NCBI RefSeq assembly: GCF_018141545.1
Contig: NZ_CP064356.1
Location: forward strand, 3,175,001-3,239,000
Direction: 5' to 3'
Source: Miltoncostaea oceani
GTDB taxonomy: Bacteria > Actinomycetota > Thermoleophilia > Miltoncostaeales > Miltoncostaeaceae
DNA length: 64,000 nt
This document shows, piece after piece, positions 33,930 to 41,878 of the stretch. The notes under the pieces are model-generated. The model saw nothing but the letters and a program-made list of their open reading frames with translations, was not told the origin of the DNA and did not search any database. The stretch's first letter is position 1. The number at the start of each line of letters is the position of its first letter. Position numbers and translations under genes: made by a program.

Positions 33930-34379
33930 TCAGGCGGCGGCTTCGGAGCGCTGCGTGTGGGAGACGCAGAACGGCGTCCCCCAGATCGGCTCGCGCCCGC
34001 ACGGCTTGCCCTTGCGGTTGAGGGCGGCGCAGCGGGGGGTGGAGCCGTCGAGCCCGGACGAGCCGCGCTCCTGCTCGAAGAAGGCCCGTGCGCGGGTGAG
34101 GTGCGCCTCGATCACGCGGGAGGTGCGGAGCTGGTCCTGGGCCCGCATGAGCGACCGGGCCGAGGAGAAGAGCGACCGCGCCGCCATGGGCTGGGAGCGG
34201 GGGTCGGCGGCGAGGCGGGAGATGCCGGCCTCGCAGACCTGGAGCAGGTAGCGCTCCGACCAGCCGGGCCGACGTGGGTCCGGCATGAGGGACGGCCGCA
34301 GCGCCGTCCAGAGGTCTCGCGTGAACCGCTGCATGGCCGCGGCGCGGCTCATCGGCAGGTCGGAGGGCGGTACTCCCAT
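33930..34379 (-). CDS. Protein with C-terminal Cys/His zinc-finger-like motif
   Basis: 149 residues from ATG 34379 (no clear ribosome site; ATG 34391 is an alternative). The helical body (RFTRDLWTALRPSLMPDP, then SERYLLQVCEAGISRLAA) is followed by CAALNRKGKPCGREPIWGTP and FCVSHTQ, i.e. C-x9-C...C-x2-H, which is a zinc-binding pattern seen in small DNA-associated proteins. It is divergent from the CarH-like regulator and shares its promoter region, where likely operator repeats lie, so it may be light- or B12-regulated. Confidence 0.55.
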   Translation of the reverse strand: MGVPPSDLPMSRAAAMQRFTRDLWTALRPSLMPDPRRPGWSERYLLQVCEAGISRLAADPRSQPMAARSLFSSARSLMRAQDQLRTSRVIEAHLTRARAFFEQERGSSGLDGSTPRCAALNRKGKPCGREPIWGTPFCVSHTQRSEAAA

Positions 34380-34412
34380 GGTTGCGGCCATGGCCGGGAT
34401 GACACCAGAATC

Positions 34413-34525
34413 CAGACAGGCTGTCAAGAGTCTGTCGAGGTTTATTCTTCCCAATGGTGGTCCCCGATCCCCCCCGCGCCGGGGGCGGGACGGGATAGCC
34501 TGGACAGGTTGTCGAGATTTGATCC
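34413..34525. promoter_or_regulatory. Repeated operator-like motif before the CarH-like gene
   Basis: Three related A/T-containing segments are seen: GACAGGCTGTCAAGAG (34415-34430), TGTCGAGGTTTATT (34433-34446) and GGACAGGTTGTCGAGATTTG (34502-34521). The shared words are ACAGG-TTGTC and TGTCGAG(G/A)TTT. MerR/CarH proteins bind direct repeats near -35/-10, so these probably serve this regulator. Confidence 0.55.
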
Positions 34526-34529
34526 AGCC

Positions 34530-35468
34530 GTGACCCCGCTGACCACCGACACGACGCCGACGACCCCACCGGGCCTCCTGCGCATCGGGGAGCTCAGCCG
34601 CCGTCACGGCGTCAGTCCGGACCTGCTCCGGGTGTGGGAGCGGCGCTACGGCCTGCTGGAGCCCGAGCGCTCCCCCGGCGGCTTCCGGCTCTACACGCCG
34701 AAGGACGAGGAGCGCGTGCGCGCCATGCGCCGCCACCTCGCCCAGGGGTTCTCGGCCGCCGTCGCGGCCCGCATGGCCCTGCGCGCGCCGACGCCGCCGC
34801 CCTCGTCCGAGCGCCAGGGGGCGATGGACAGCGCCCTCGACGAGCTCGGCGCCGCGCTCGAGGCGTTCCAGGACGTCGAGGCGCAGGCGGTGCTCGACCG
34901 GCTGCTCGCGACGTTCAGCGTCGAGGCCGTCCTCCGCGACGTGGTCCTCCCCTACCTCCAGCGCCTCGGGCGCCGGTGGGAAGAGGGCGAGATCTCGATC
35001 GGCCAGGAGCACTTCGCCAGCGCCGTCCTGCGCGGCCGGCTGCTCGGCCTCGCCCGCGGGTTCGACGTCGGCGTCGGCCCGCGCGCGCTGCTCGCATGCC
35101 CGTCGGGCGAGCGACACGACCTCGGGCTGCTGTGCTTCGGCATCGGGCTGCGCGAGCACGGCTGGCGCGTCACCTACCTCGGCGCGGACAGCCCCATCGA
35201 GACGATCCGCGACACCGCCGGGCGCCTCGACCCGGACCTCGTCGTCGTCTGCGCCGAGCGCGAGGAGCCGCTCGACGCCGTCGTGCACGAGCTGCGCGAG
35301 CTGTCGGCCGCCCACCCCCTCGCCCTCGCGGGACGGGGCGCCTCGGTGGAGACGGCGCACGCCGCGCGCGCCTCGCTGCTGCAGGACGCGCCCATGGCCG
35401 CCGCGGCGCGGCTGGCGAGCGAGTGGACGTCCCGGGGAAAGGTGCGTGAGACCCGGCCCAGCGGGTAG
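34530..35468 (+). CDS. MerR-family regulator with B12-binding domain (CarH/LitR-like photoreceptor)
   Basis: 312 residues from GTG 34530. N-terminal MerR HTH: LRIGELSRRHGVSPDLLRVW, ERRYGLLEPERSPGGFRLYT. Next a helical cobalamin-capping domain with the CarH-type W-x9-EH motif: Trp150 and Glu160-His161. The C-terminal Rossmann-like domain has ERHDLG at 194-199, the E/D-x-H-x-x-G motif whose His196 would ligate cobalt. All three features match AdoCbl-dependent light sensors that repress carotenoid genes in the dark. No carotenoid or photolyase gene is in the window, so its targets besides the divergent gene are unknown. Confidence 0.85.
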   Translation: MTPLTTDTTPTTPPGLLRIGELSRRHGVSPDLLRVWERRYGLLEPERSPGGFRLYTPKDEERVRAMRRHLAQGFSAAVAARMALRAPTPPPSSERQGAMDSALDELGAALEAFQDVEAQAVLDRLLATFSVEAVLRDVVLPYLQRLGRRWEEGEISIGQEHFASAVLRGRLLGLARGFDVGVGPRALLACPSGERHDLGLLCFGIGLREHGWRVTYLGADSPIETIRDTAGRLDPDLVVVCAEREEPLDAVVHELRELSAAHPLALAGRGASVETAHAARASLLQDAPMAAAARLASEWTSRGKVRETRPSG

Positions 35469-35500
35469 CCTTCGCCACCATCCGAGCGGAGGGGAGGCCG

Positions 35501-36376
35501 ATGACGGAGTTCCTCAACACGACGATCAACGGCCTCTCGAGCGGGGCCATCTACGCGCTCGGGGCCATCGGGTTGTCGCTGGTCTACGGCATCCTGAAGC
35601 TGGTCAACTTCGCGCACGGCGACTTCATGACCCTCGGCGGCTACGTCGCGTTCGCCATCAACGTGAGCGCGGGGATGCCCCTCGTGGTCGCGTTCCTCGG
35701 CGCGATCGCCGCGGTCGCCGCCCTCGGCCTGGTCCTCGAGTGGGGCATCTGGGCCCCCATGCGCCGCCGCGGCGCGGGCGTCATGCAGCTCCTGCTGCTC
35801 TCGATCGGCCTCGCCTTCGTCATCCGCAACCTGATCCTCTTCCACTGGGGCGGTGACGACCGCTCGCTCGACGTCGACCAGTTCCAGTCGTGGAACCCGT
35901 TCGGCGGCGTCCAGATCACCGCGATCCAGGTGACGGTGATCGTCACCGCCGGCGTCGTCCTGCTGGTCGTCGCGACGATGCTGAAGTCGACGCTGATCGG
36001 GAAGACGATGCGGGCCCTCGCCGACTCCTTCGACCTGGCCGAGGTCTCCGGCGTCAACACGAAGCGCGTCGTGACGTACACGTGGCTGCTCGCGGGGTCC
36101 CTCGCCGGCCTCGCCGGCGTCCTCGCCGCCGTCTACACGACCCTCACCCCCAACACGGGGTGGTTCCTGCTGCTGTCGATCTTCGCGGCGGTCGTGCTCG
36201 GCGGCATCGGCAACGCCTACGGCGCGCTCGTCGGCGGCGTCGTGCTCGGGCTGGTGCAGGAGTGGTCGACGATCTTCTTCGCGGCGACCTACAAGGAGGC
36301 CATCGGCTTCGTCGTCCTGATCCTCGTGCTGCTCCTCCGGCCGCAGGGCATCTTCGGCCAGGCCCGGACGGTCTGA
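35501..36376 (+). CDS. livH: Branched-chain amino acid ABC transporter permease LivH
   Basis: 291 residues from ATG 35501 (GGAGGGGAGG upstream). Eight or so hydrophobic helices with LivH hallmarks: INGLSSGAIYALGAIGLSLV, YGILKLVNFAHGDFMTLGGY, KTMRALADSFDLAEVSGVNT (the EAA-like coupling loop) and AVVLGGIGNAYGALVGGVVL. One of the two membrane subunits for high-affinity uptake of leucine-type or related substrates. First gene of a tight operon with livM, livG and livF, in the same direction, with spacing of only a few bases. Confidence 0.92.
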   Translation: MTEFLNTTINGLSSGAIYALGAIGLSLVYGILKLVNFAHGDFMTLGGYVAFAINVSAGMPLVVAFLGAIAAVAALGLVLEWGIWAPMRRRGAGVMQLLLLSIGLAFVIRNLILFHWGGDDRSLDVDQFQSWNPFGGVQITAIQVTVIVTAGVVLLVVATMLKSTLIGKTMRALADSFDLAEVSGVNTKRVVTYTWLLAGSLAGLAGVLAAVYTTLTPNTGWFLLLSIFAAVVLGGIGNAYGALVGGVVLGLVQEWSTIFFAATYKEAIGFVVLILVLLLRPQGIFGQARTV

Positions 36377-36380
36377 GGCC

Positions 36381-37319
36381 GTGGACCCCCTCCTCGCATT
36401 CGGCTTCTGGGCCTTCGTCCTCACCTTCGCCGGGATCTACGCGATCTTCGTCCTCGGCCTGCAGGTCGAGGTCGGCGACACCGGCCTCATCAACTTCGGC
36501 CACGTCGCGTTCATGGCGATCGGCGCCTACACCACCGGCCTGCTGCTCACCAACGACGTCTCCATCTGGATCGCGATGCCGGTGGCGATCATCGCGGCGG
36601 GCGCGGCGGGCGCCCTGCTCGGCATCCCGACCCTGCGCCTGCGCGCCGACTACTTCGCGATCACGACGATCGCGGCCGGGGAGATCCTGCGGATCACGAT
36701 CGAGAACGAACAGGAGACCACCGGCGGCACCCAGGGCCTGCGCGGGGCGAGCGGCCCGTGGCGCGACTTCAACAACGACGTCCTCGACACGTTCTCCGGG
36801 TGGGGCATCGACCTCGACCGGCGCGTGCCGCTGCTCGTGATCGTCTGGGTGACCCTCGTCCTGGTGGGGCTGCTGCTCGTGTACCTCGGCCGCACCCCGT
36901 GGCGGCGTGCGCTGCGGGCGGTGCGCGAGAACGAGGAGGCCGCGGCGGCGTCGGGGATCCCGGTGTTCTCGTACAAGCTGCAGTCTCTGGTGCTGGGCTC
37001 GGCCATCGCCGGCCTCGCCGGGGTGCTGTTCACCTTCTACTCGACGACCCTCTTCCCCGAGAACTTCGAGCCCATCTTCACCTTCGTCGGCTTCGCGATC
37101 CTCATCCTCGGCGGTATCGGCTCGTACTTCGGCGTCGTCGTCGGGTCGATCGTGATCGGGTTCATCGTGTCCGGCACCCGGTTCCTCGACTTCCCGCTCG
37201 AGGCCGACAAGGTCGCCGCCCTGCGCTTCGTGCTGGTCGGGCTGATCATCATGGCGATGATGGCCTTCCGGCCGCAGGGGCTGTTCGGCAAGAAGGAGGA
37301 GCTCCATCTCGACGCCTGA
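36381..37319 (+). CDS. livM: Branched-chain amino acid ABC transporter permease LivM
   Basis: 312 residues from GTG 36381, 4 bases after livH. Motifs: LGLQVEVGDTGLINFGHVAF, LRADYFAITTIAAGEILRIT (with NEQETTGGTQGLRG), RALRAVRENEEAAAASGIPV and FAILILGGIGSYFGVVVGSI, the second membrane partner of LivH. Between 36730 and 36840 a longer periplasmic loop than in E. coli is present. Its last bases overlap the proposed livG start by 14 bases; AAGGAGG inside its 3' end would serve livG. Confidence 0.92.
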   Translation: MDPLLAFGFWAFVLTFAGIYAIFVLGLQVEVGDTGLINFGHVAFMAIGAYTTGLLLTNDVSIWIAMPVAIIAAGAAGALLGIPTLRLRADYFAITTIAAGEILRITIENEQETTGGTQGLRGASGPWRDFNNDVLDTFSGWGIDLDRRVPLLVIVWVTLVLVGLLLVYLGRTPWRRALRAVRENEEAAAASGIPVFSYKLQSLVLGSAIAGLAGVLFTFYSTTLFPENFEPIFTFVGFAILILGGIGSYFGVVVGSIVIGFIVSGTRFLDFPLEADKVAALRFVLVGLIIMAMMAFRPQGLFGKKEELHLDA

Positions 37320-38121
37320 CGAGGCACCGGCGCCCGTCGACGCGACGGCCCCCCTGCTCGACGTGCGCGACCTGAGGGTCCGCTTCGGGGGCCTGCAGGC
37401 CGTGGCCGGCGCCACCTTCGACGTCCGCGCCGGCTCGATGACCGCGCTGATCGGGCCGAACGGCGCGGGCAAGACGACGGCCTTCAACCTGCTGACCGGC
37501 TTCATCCGCGCCGACTCGGGGGCCGTCCGGTTCGCGGGCACCGACATCTTCCGGGAGCGGCCCGACCGCATCTCCCGCCTCGGAATGGTCCGCACGTTCC
37601 AGCTCACCCGCGTGCTGTCGAAGATGACGGTGATCGACAACGTGATGCTGGCCGCGCCCGACCAGCCGGGCATGCAGCTCCACAACGCCCTGTTCCGCCG
37701 CTCCGCCTGGCGCGCCCGGGAGGCCGAGGTGCGGGAGGAGGCGATGACGCTGCTCGCCGAGGTCGGCATCGAGAAGCACGCCGCGTCGTACGCGGCGACG
37801 CTCTCCGGCGGTCAGCGCAAGCTGCTGGAGCTCGCCCGCGCGCTCATGACGCACCCGCGCCTCGTGCTGCTCGACGAGCCGATGGCCGGCGTCAACCCGA
37901 CCCTCGGGCGGCGCCTCCTCGACTACCTCACCCGGCTGCGCTCCGAGCGCGACCTCACGATCCTGTTCGTGGAGCACGACATGGACGCCGTGATGGAGCG
38001 CTCCGACGAGGTGATCGTGATGGCCGAGGGCGCCGTCATCTCCCGGGGCCACCCCGACGAGGTGCGGCGGGACGCGCGGGTCATCGACGCGTACCTCGGG
38101 GCGGAGCCGACGCTCTCGTGA
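37306..38121 (+). CDS. livG: Branched-chain amino acid ABC transporter ATPase LivG
   Basis: Walker A GPNGAGKTTAFN, Q-loop after VRTFQLTRVL, signature LSGGQRKLLELARALM, Walker B LVLLDEPMAGVN, and the LivG C-terminal VIDAYLGAE. The start is a puzzle. In this frame the only canonical start is GTG 37363, which would cut off the first beta strand (PLLDV) and has no ribosome site. An excellent AAGGAGG at 37293-37299 lies 6 bases before an ATC (37306) that would give (I/M)STPDEAPAP..., 271 residues. I take the ATC as the likely start; GTG 37363 is the conservative alternative. Confidence 0.85.
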   Translation: MSTPDEAPAPVDATAPLLDVRDLRVRFGGLQAVAGATFDVRAGSMTALIGPNGAGKTTAFNLLTGFIRADSGAVRFAGTDIFRERPDRISRLGMVRTFQLTRVLSKMTVIDNVMLAAPDQPGMQLHNALFRRSAWRAREAEVREEAMTLLAEVGIEKHAASYAATLSGGQRKLLELARALMTHPRLVLLDEPMAGVNPTLGRRLLDYLTRLRSERDLTILFVEHDMDAVMERSDEVIVMAEGAVISRGHPDEVRRDARVIDAYLGAEPTLS

Positions 38122-38876
38122 CCGACGCCGCCGCGACGCCGGTGCTGGAGGCCGACGGCCTCGTCGGGGGCTACGTCGCCGAGGCCGACATCCTCCGCGG
38201 CTGCACCCTGACCGCCGCCGACGGCGAGATCGTCGTGGTGATCGGCCCGAACGGCGCCGGCAAGTCGACGCTCGCGAAGGCCGTGTTCGGCCTGGTGAAG
38301 GTGCGCGAGGGCCGGGTGCGTCTGCGCGGCCACGACATCACCGGGGCCGCGCCCCACGAGGTCACCGCCCTCGGCATGAGCTACGTGCCGCAGGTCTCCA
38401 ACGTGTTCGGCTCCCTGACCGTCCAGGAGAACCTGGAGGTCGGCGGCGTGCTGAAGCGCGGCCTGATCAAGGAGCGGATGGACAGCATGATGACGCTGTT
38501 CCCGCGCCTCGGGGAGCGGCGGCGCCAGCGCGCCGGGACCCTGTCCGGCGGGGAGCGCCAGATGCTCGCGATGGCGCGGGCCCTGATGCCCGACCCGACG
38601 GTGCTGCTCCTCGACGAGCCGTCCGCCGGGCTCGCGCCGCGCGCCGTCGGCGAGGTGTTCGACACCGTCGTCGAGATCAACCGCGCGGGCGTGACCATCG
38701 TGATGATCGAGCAGAACGCCCGTCGCGCCCTCGCGCTCGCCGACCGCGGCTACGTGCTCGAGGGGGGCCAGAACCGCTTCGAGGGCCCCGGCGACAAGCT
38801 GCTCGTCGACCCCCAGGTGGCCGAGCTGTACCTCGGCGGCGCGGCCCCTCCCGCCGCGGGCGCGCCCGACCGCTGA
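38118..38876 (+). CDS. livF: Branched-chain amino acid ABC transporter ATPase LivF
   Basis: 252 residues from GTG 38118, overlapping the livG stop (GTGA). Walker A GPNGAGKSTLAK, SYVPQVSNVFGSLTVQENL, signature LSGGERQMLAMARALM, Walker B VLLLDEPSAGLAP, and MIEQNARRALALADRGYVLE, the LivF-type H-loop region. It forms the heterodimeric motor with LivG. The operon ends here at a strong hairpin shared with convergent livJ, an unusual order because the binding-protein gene is usually upstream and in the same direction. Confidence 0.93.
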   Translation: MTDAAATPVLEADGLVGGYVAEADILRGCTLTAADGEIVVVIGPNGAGKSTLAKAVFGLVKVREGRVRLRGHDITGAAPHEVTALGMSYVPQVSNVFGSLTVQENLEVGGVLKRGLIKERMDSMMTLFPRLGERRRQRAGTLSGGERQMLAMARALMPDPTVLLLDEPSAGLAPRAVGEVFDTVVEINRAGVTIVMIEQNARRALALADRGYVLEGGQNRFEGPGDKLLVDPQVAELYLGGAAPPAAGAPDR

Positions 38877-38892
38877 GAGCCGGGCGCCGGTG

Positions 38893-38924
38893 CCGGCCGG
38901 CGGGGCGTGCGCCCCGCCGGCCGG
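38893..38924. terminator. Bidirectional terminator between livF and livJ
   Basis: A perfect 14-bp stem (38893-38906 with 38911-38924), GC only, with loop GTGC. It lies in the 60 bases between convergent livF and livJ. Confidence 0.75.
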
Positions 38925-38936
38925 CGGCCGTGCGTC

Positions 38937-40202
38937 CTACTCCTCCGTGATCGTGATGACCTGGTCGCTGTCGACCAGCTTGCCGCCCGTGTAGCTCCAG
39001 GTGGCGTAGTTGGCCGAGGCGGGGTCGCCGTTGTCGTCGAAGTCGATCGGACCCGACGCGCCCTCGTAGTCGATGTCCTCGCCGTCGGCGAGCGCCTGCA
39101 GGGCCTCGCTCATCTGCTCGTACGTGTACTTGTCGCCCGGGGGACCCGAGACCGCCTGGAGGTTCGCGGCGATGTCCGCCGGGTCGCTCGAGCCCGCCGC
39201 CGCCGCCGCGAGGGCGAGCAGCACGACCGCGTCGAAGTTCTGCGCGTCATAGGTCTGACGGGGCTTGTCCAGCTCGGTGTTCCACAGGGTGTCGAACGCC
39301 GCGCCGGCCGGGGCCTCGAGGGAGGTCGGGACGGTGCCGCGGATGCCCTCGGTCGTCGGCTCGCCGGCGTCGCCGGGCAGGTCGGGGGACCGGAGGCCGT
39401 CGCCGGTGAACGTGCGGGCCGGGTCCCAGTTGCCGGTGCGGACCAGCGCCGGGCCCATCTTCGCCCAGGTGCCGGTGTAGTCGATGATCATCCAGCCGTC
39501 CGGGTTCCCGCTCGCGATCTGCTGTGCCTCCGAGTTGAGGCTCGTCGCGTCGGGGTTGTAGGCGACGTTCTTGCCGATGGTGCCGCCGCCCGCCTCCCAC
39601 GCCTTCGTGAACTCCTCGACGAGCGCGGTGCCGTACGAGTCGTTGCGGTGCGCCGTGTTGACGGTCGCGTCGGCGCCGATCTCCTCGGCCATCACCTGGG
39701 CGATGACGCGGCCCTGGATGGCGTCCGACGGCGGCGTGCGGAACACGAGGCCGTCGTCGTCGAGCGTCGTCAGGTCGGGGCCGGTCGCCGAGGGGGTGAC
39801 GAGCGGGATGCCGGAGGCGATGGTCACGTTCTCCGCCGTCGGGATCAGCTCGGGGGTGGCCCACGGGCCGGCGAGGCCGGCGACGCCGTCGCTCTCGATG
39901 AGCTTCGTCGCGGCCTCCTGGGCGGCCTGCGGGTCGGTCTTGGTGTCCTCGGTGATCAGGGTCAGCTCGAGGCCGGTGTCACCGGCGCCCGCGTTGACCT
40001 GCTCGGCCGCGAGGTTCGCCGCGTCGGAGCCGGGGCCGCCGAAGTCGGCGAGTGCCCCGGTGAGCGGGACCAGGACGCCGATCTTCAGCTCGCCGACGTC
40101 ACCGCCGCCGCCGCTATCGTCGTCCCCGCAGCCGGCGACGATGCCGCCGAGTCCGAGCACCCCCACCATGAGGAGGGACGCCATGGTGCGCCGTCGAATC
40201 AT
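38937..40202 (-). CDS. livJ: Branched-chain amino acid ABC transporter substrate-binding lipoprotein
   Basis: 421 residues from ATG 40202. Lipoprotein signal SLLMVGVLGLGGIVAGC places the mature protein on the membrane outer face. Two-lobe LivJ/Peripla_BP_6 fold: LKIGVLVPLTGALADFGGPG, AAQEAATKLIESDGVAGLAG, PLVTPSATGPDLTT, then DATVNTAHRNDSYGTALVEE and FTKAWEAGGGTIGKNVAYNP. It must deliver substrate to LivHM although its gene is convergent with the operon and so has its own promoter in the ~90 bases before the GNAT gene. Confidence 0.92.
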   Translation of the reverse strand: MIRRRTMASLLMVGVLGLGGIVAGCGDDDSGGGGDVGELKIGVLVPLTGALADFGGPGSDAANLAAEQVNAGAGDTGLELTLITEDTKTDPQAAQEAATKLIESDGVAGLAGPWATPELIPTAENVTIASGIPLVTPSATGPDLTTLDDDGLVFRTPPSDAIQGRVIAQVMAEEIGADATVNTAHRNDSYGTALVEEFTKAWEAGGGTIGKNVAYNPDATSLNSEAQQIASGNPDGWMIIDYTGTWAKMGPALVRTGNWDPARTFTGDGLRSPDLPGDAGEPTTEGIRGTVPTSLEAPAGAAFDTLWNTELDKPRQTYDAQNFDAVVLLALAAAAAGSSDPADIAANLQAVSGPPGDKYTYEQMSEALQALADGEDIDYEGASGPIDFDDNGDPASANYATWSYTGGKLVDSDQVITITEE

Positions 40203-40289
40203 TCGAGCCCCTTTCGTGTCCGGCGCGCGTATCGGGAGGCGCGTCGATGCGGGCGAGCCTACCCCTCGCCCGGCGTACCTGAAAAGCAC

Positions 40290-40715
40290 ATGACCGTCCG
40301 GTGCCGTCTCTCGGAACCTTCGGACATGCCGGGGGTGATGGCGTTGCGCCACGCGGTCTTCGTCGTCGAGCAGGGCGTGCCGCCCGAGCTGGAGCACGAC
40401 GGCCTCGACGCGACGGCCCTCCATCTGCTCGCCGAGGGCGACGGCGCGATCGTCGGCTGCTGCCGGCTCGTGCGCGACGGCGGGGCGATGCGGCTCGGGC
40501 GGATGGCGGTCGCCGCCCCCGGTCGCGGGCGGGGCGTCGGGGCCCGGCTGCTGCGGTTCGCCGAGGACGTCGCGCGGGACGCGGGGGCGACGGAGGTCAC
40601 GCTGCACGCCCAGGTCGGCGCCCGGGGCTTCTACGCGCGGGCCGGGTACGCGGAGGAGGGCGACGAGTTCCTCGACGCCGGCATCGTCCACGTCGCGATG
40701 CGGCGGGGTCTCTAG
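40290..40715 (+). CDS. GNAT family N-acetyltransferase (ElaA/YjcF-like)
   Basis: 141 residues from ATG 40290. RHAVFVVEQGVPPELEHDGL and DATALHLLAEGDGAIVGCCR are ElaA-like; the acetyl-CoA loop is RLGRMAVAAPGRGRGVGARL; the end has LHAQVGARGFYARAGYAEEG. The substrate is unknown. Its stop overlaps the convergent azlD stop by two bases. Confidence 0.87.
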   Translation: MTVRCRLSEPSDMPGVMALRHAVFVVEQGVPPELEHDGLDATALHLLAEGDGAIVGCCRLVRDGGAMRLGRMAVAAPGRGRGVGARLLRFAEDVARDAGATEVTLHAQVGARGFYARAGYAEEGDEFLDAGIVHVAMRRGL

Positions 40716-41017
40716 CCGCCGAGGGCGCGGACCGCGGCGGTGACGACGACCGCCGCGACGACGATCGTGAGGAACGACCCGCGGCGCCACGCCACCAGGA
40801 GGGCGGCGGCGACCCCCGCGGCCCGGGCGTCGAGCGCCCACGCGCCGCCGGACGTCAGGCCCTGCACCGCGACGAGGGCCGCGAGGAGCGCCGCGGGCAG
40901 GAGGTCGGTGATCCGCGTGACGCCGGGCGGCAGGCGGCGGCCGCCGAGCACGAGGGGGCCGGCGGCCTTCATGGCGTAGGTGCCGGCCGCCAGCGCGAGG
41001 ACCGCGGCCCAGCTCAC
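40712..41017 (-). CDS. azlD: AzlD family branched-chain amino acid export subunit
   Basis: 101 residues from GTG 41017, overlapping the azlC stop (GTGA). Short membrane protein with four helices: AAVLALAAGTYAMKAAGPLV, RITDLLPAALLAALVAV, then LDARAAGVAAALLVAWRRGS and FLTIVVAAVVVTAAVRAL. Together with AzlC it makes a two-part exporter for branched-chain amino acids. It lies near the liv uptake system. Confidence 0.85.
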   Translation of the reverse strand: MSWAAVLALAAGTYAMKAAGPLVLGGRRLPPGVTRITDLLPAALLAALVAVQGLTSGGAWALDARAAGVAAALLVAWRRGSFLTIVVAAVVVTAAVRALGG

Positions 41018-41757
41018 GGGACCCCGGCGCGGCGGCGGCCGACGAGGAGGCCGAGGCCCGCGCCCGCCGCCGACAGCAGGATCGGCACCCCGGCGGGGGC
41101 GACGGGCGTCAGCGCCAGCGCGATCGCGGCGCCGCCGAGCGCCGACGCCCGCGCCGCGGGCGACGTGAGGCGGGGGGCGAGCAGCGCGACGAACGCCCCC
41201 GGCACGGCCGCGTCGAGGCCGGTCGCCTCGACGTCGATCGCCCCGGTCAGCGCCCAGCCCGCGACGGTCCCGGCGTTCCACGGCACGAACACCGCGGCCC
41301 CCGTGATCCAGAAGGCGCGACGCGCCGTGGCGGGGTCGGGCTGCGCCGTCGCGACGGCGACCGACTCGTCGATCACGAGCTGCGCCGCGACGAGGCGCCG
41401 GCGGAGGCGGCCGCCGAGGAGCGGCGCGAGCGCCACCCCGAACGCCAGGTTGCGGGAGGCGAGCAGCAGCCCGGCGAGCACCGCGGCGGCGCCGGTCCCG
41501 CCGTCCGCCATGACGCCCACCGCGGCGAGCTGGGCGGACCCGGCGAAGACGAGGGTCGACAGCGCGACCGTCATCGGCAGGCCGAGCCCGGTCTCGGAGC
41601 AGAGGACGCCGAACGAGAGCGCGAACGCGCCGGCGACGACCGCGATGGCGGCGGCCTGCCGCACCACCGCGCCGTCGGCCCGGGTGCCGCGGACGGACGT
41701 CCCGCTCAGGGCACTAGTGTCCCGATGCGAAGGTTCGGTGGCACTTCCCGGCTGCAT
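41014..41757 (-). CDS. azlC: AzlC family branched-chain amino acid export permease
   Basis: Up to 247 residues from ATG 41757, but the first ~30 codons lie partly in the inverted-repeat element described at 41714, so the ancestral start may be GTG 41667 or 41664, right before the first helix (AAAIAVVAGAFALSFGVLCS). Motifs: LSTLVFAGSAQLAAVGVMAD, LASRNLAFGVALAPLL, RRLVAAQLVIDESVAVATAQ and AFWITGAAVFVPWNAGTVAG are typical AzlC. It overlaps azlD by four bases. Confidence 0.87.
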   Translation of the reverse strand: MQPGSATEPSHRDTSALSGTSVRGTRADGAVVRQAAAIAVVAGAFALSFGVLCSETGLGLPMTVALSTLVFAGSAQLAAVGVMADGGTGAAAVLAGLLLASRNLAFGVALAPLLGGRLRRRLVAAQLVIDESVAVATAQPDPATARRAFWITGAAVFVPWNAGTVAGWALTGAIDVEATGLDAAVPGAFVALLAPRLTSPAARASALGGAAIALALTPVAPAGVPILLSAAGAGLGLLVGRRRAGVP

Positions 41758-41878
41758 CGCGGCGCGATGCTGCGTCCTCGGCAGACCCGGTATTCCCGAT
41801 ACCGGGCCTGACCTGCGTCCTTGCCTCGCTTGCGATTCGCTCGGGAACCGCAGACGAACCTCCGAATCGGGCCACTAG
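41714..41878. mobile_element. CTAG-flanked MITE-like element (IS481-type ends)
   Basis: Between 4-bp direct repeats CTAG (41714-41717 and 41875-41878) lie 157 bases with terminal inverted repeats: TGTCCCGATGCGAAGGTTCG at the left and TGGCCCGATTCGGAGGTTCG (reverse complement) at the right, 17 of 20 matching. The inside has no transposase and one perfect hairpin CCCGGTAT-TCCCG-ATACCGGG (41786-41806). IS481-family transposons have TGT ends and target CTAG, so this is probably a non-autonomous derivative. It supplies the azlC N-terminal codons, and its right CTAG holds the TAG stop of the MocR gene. Confidence 0.7.
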
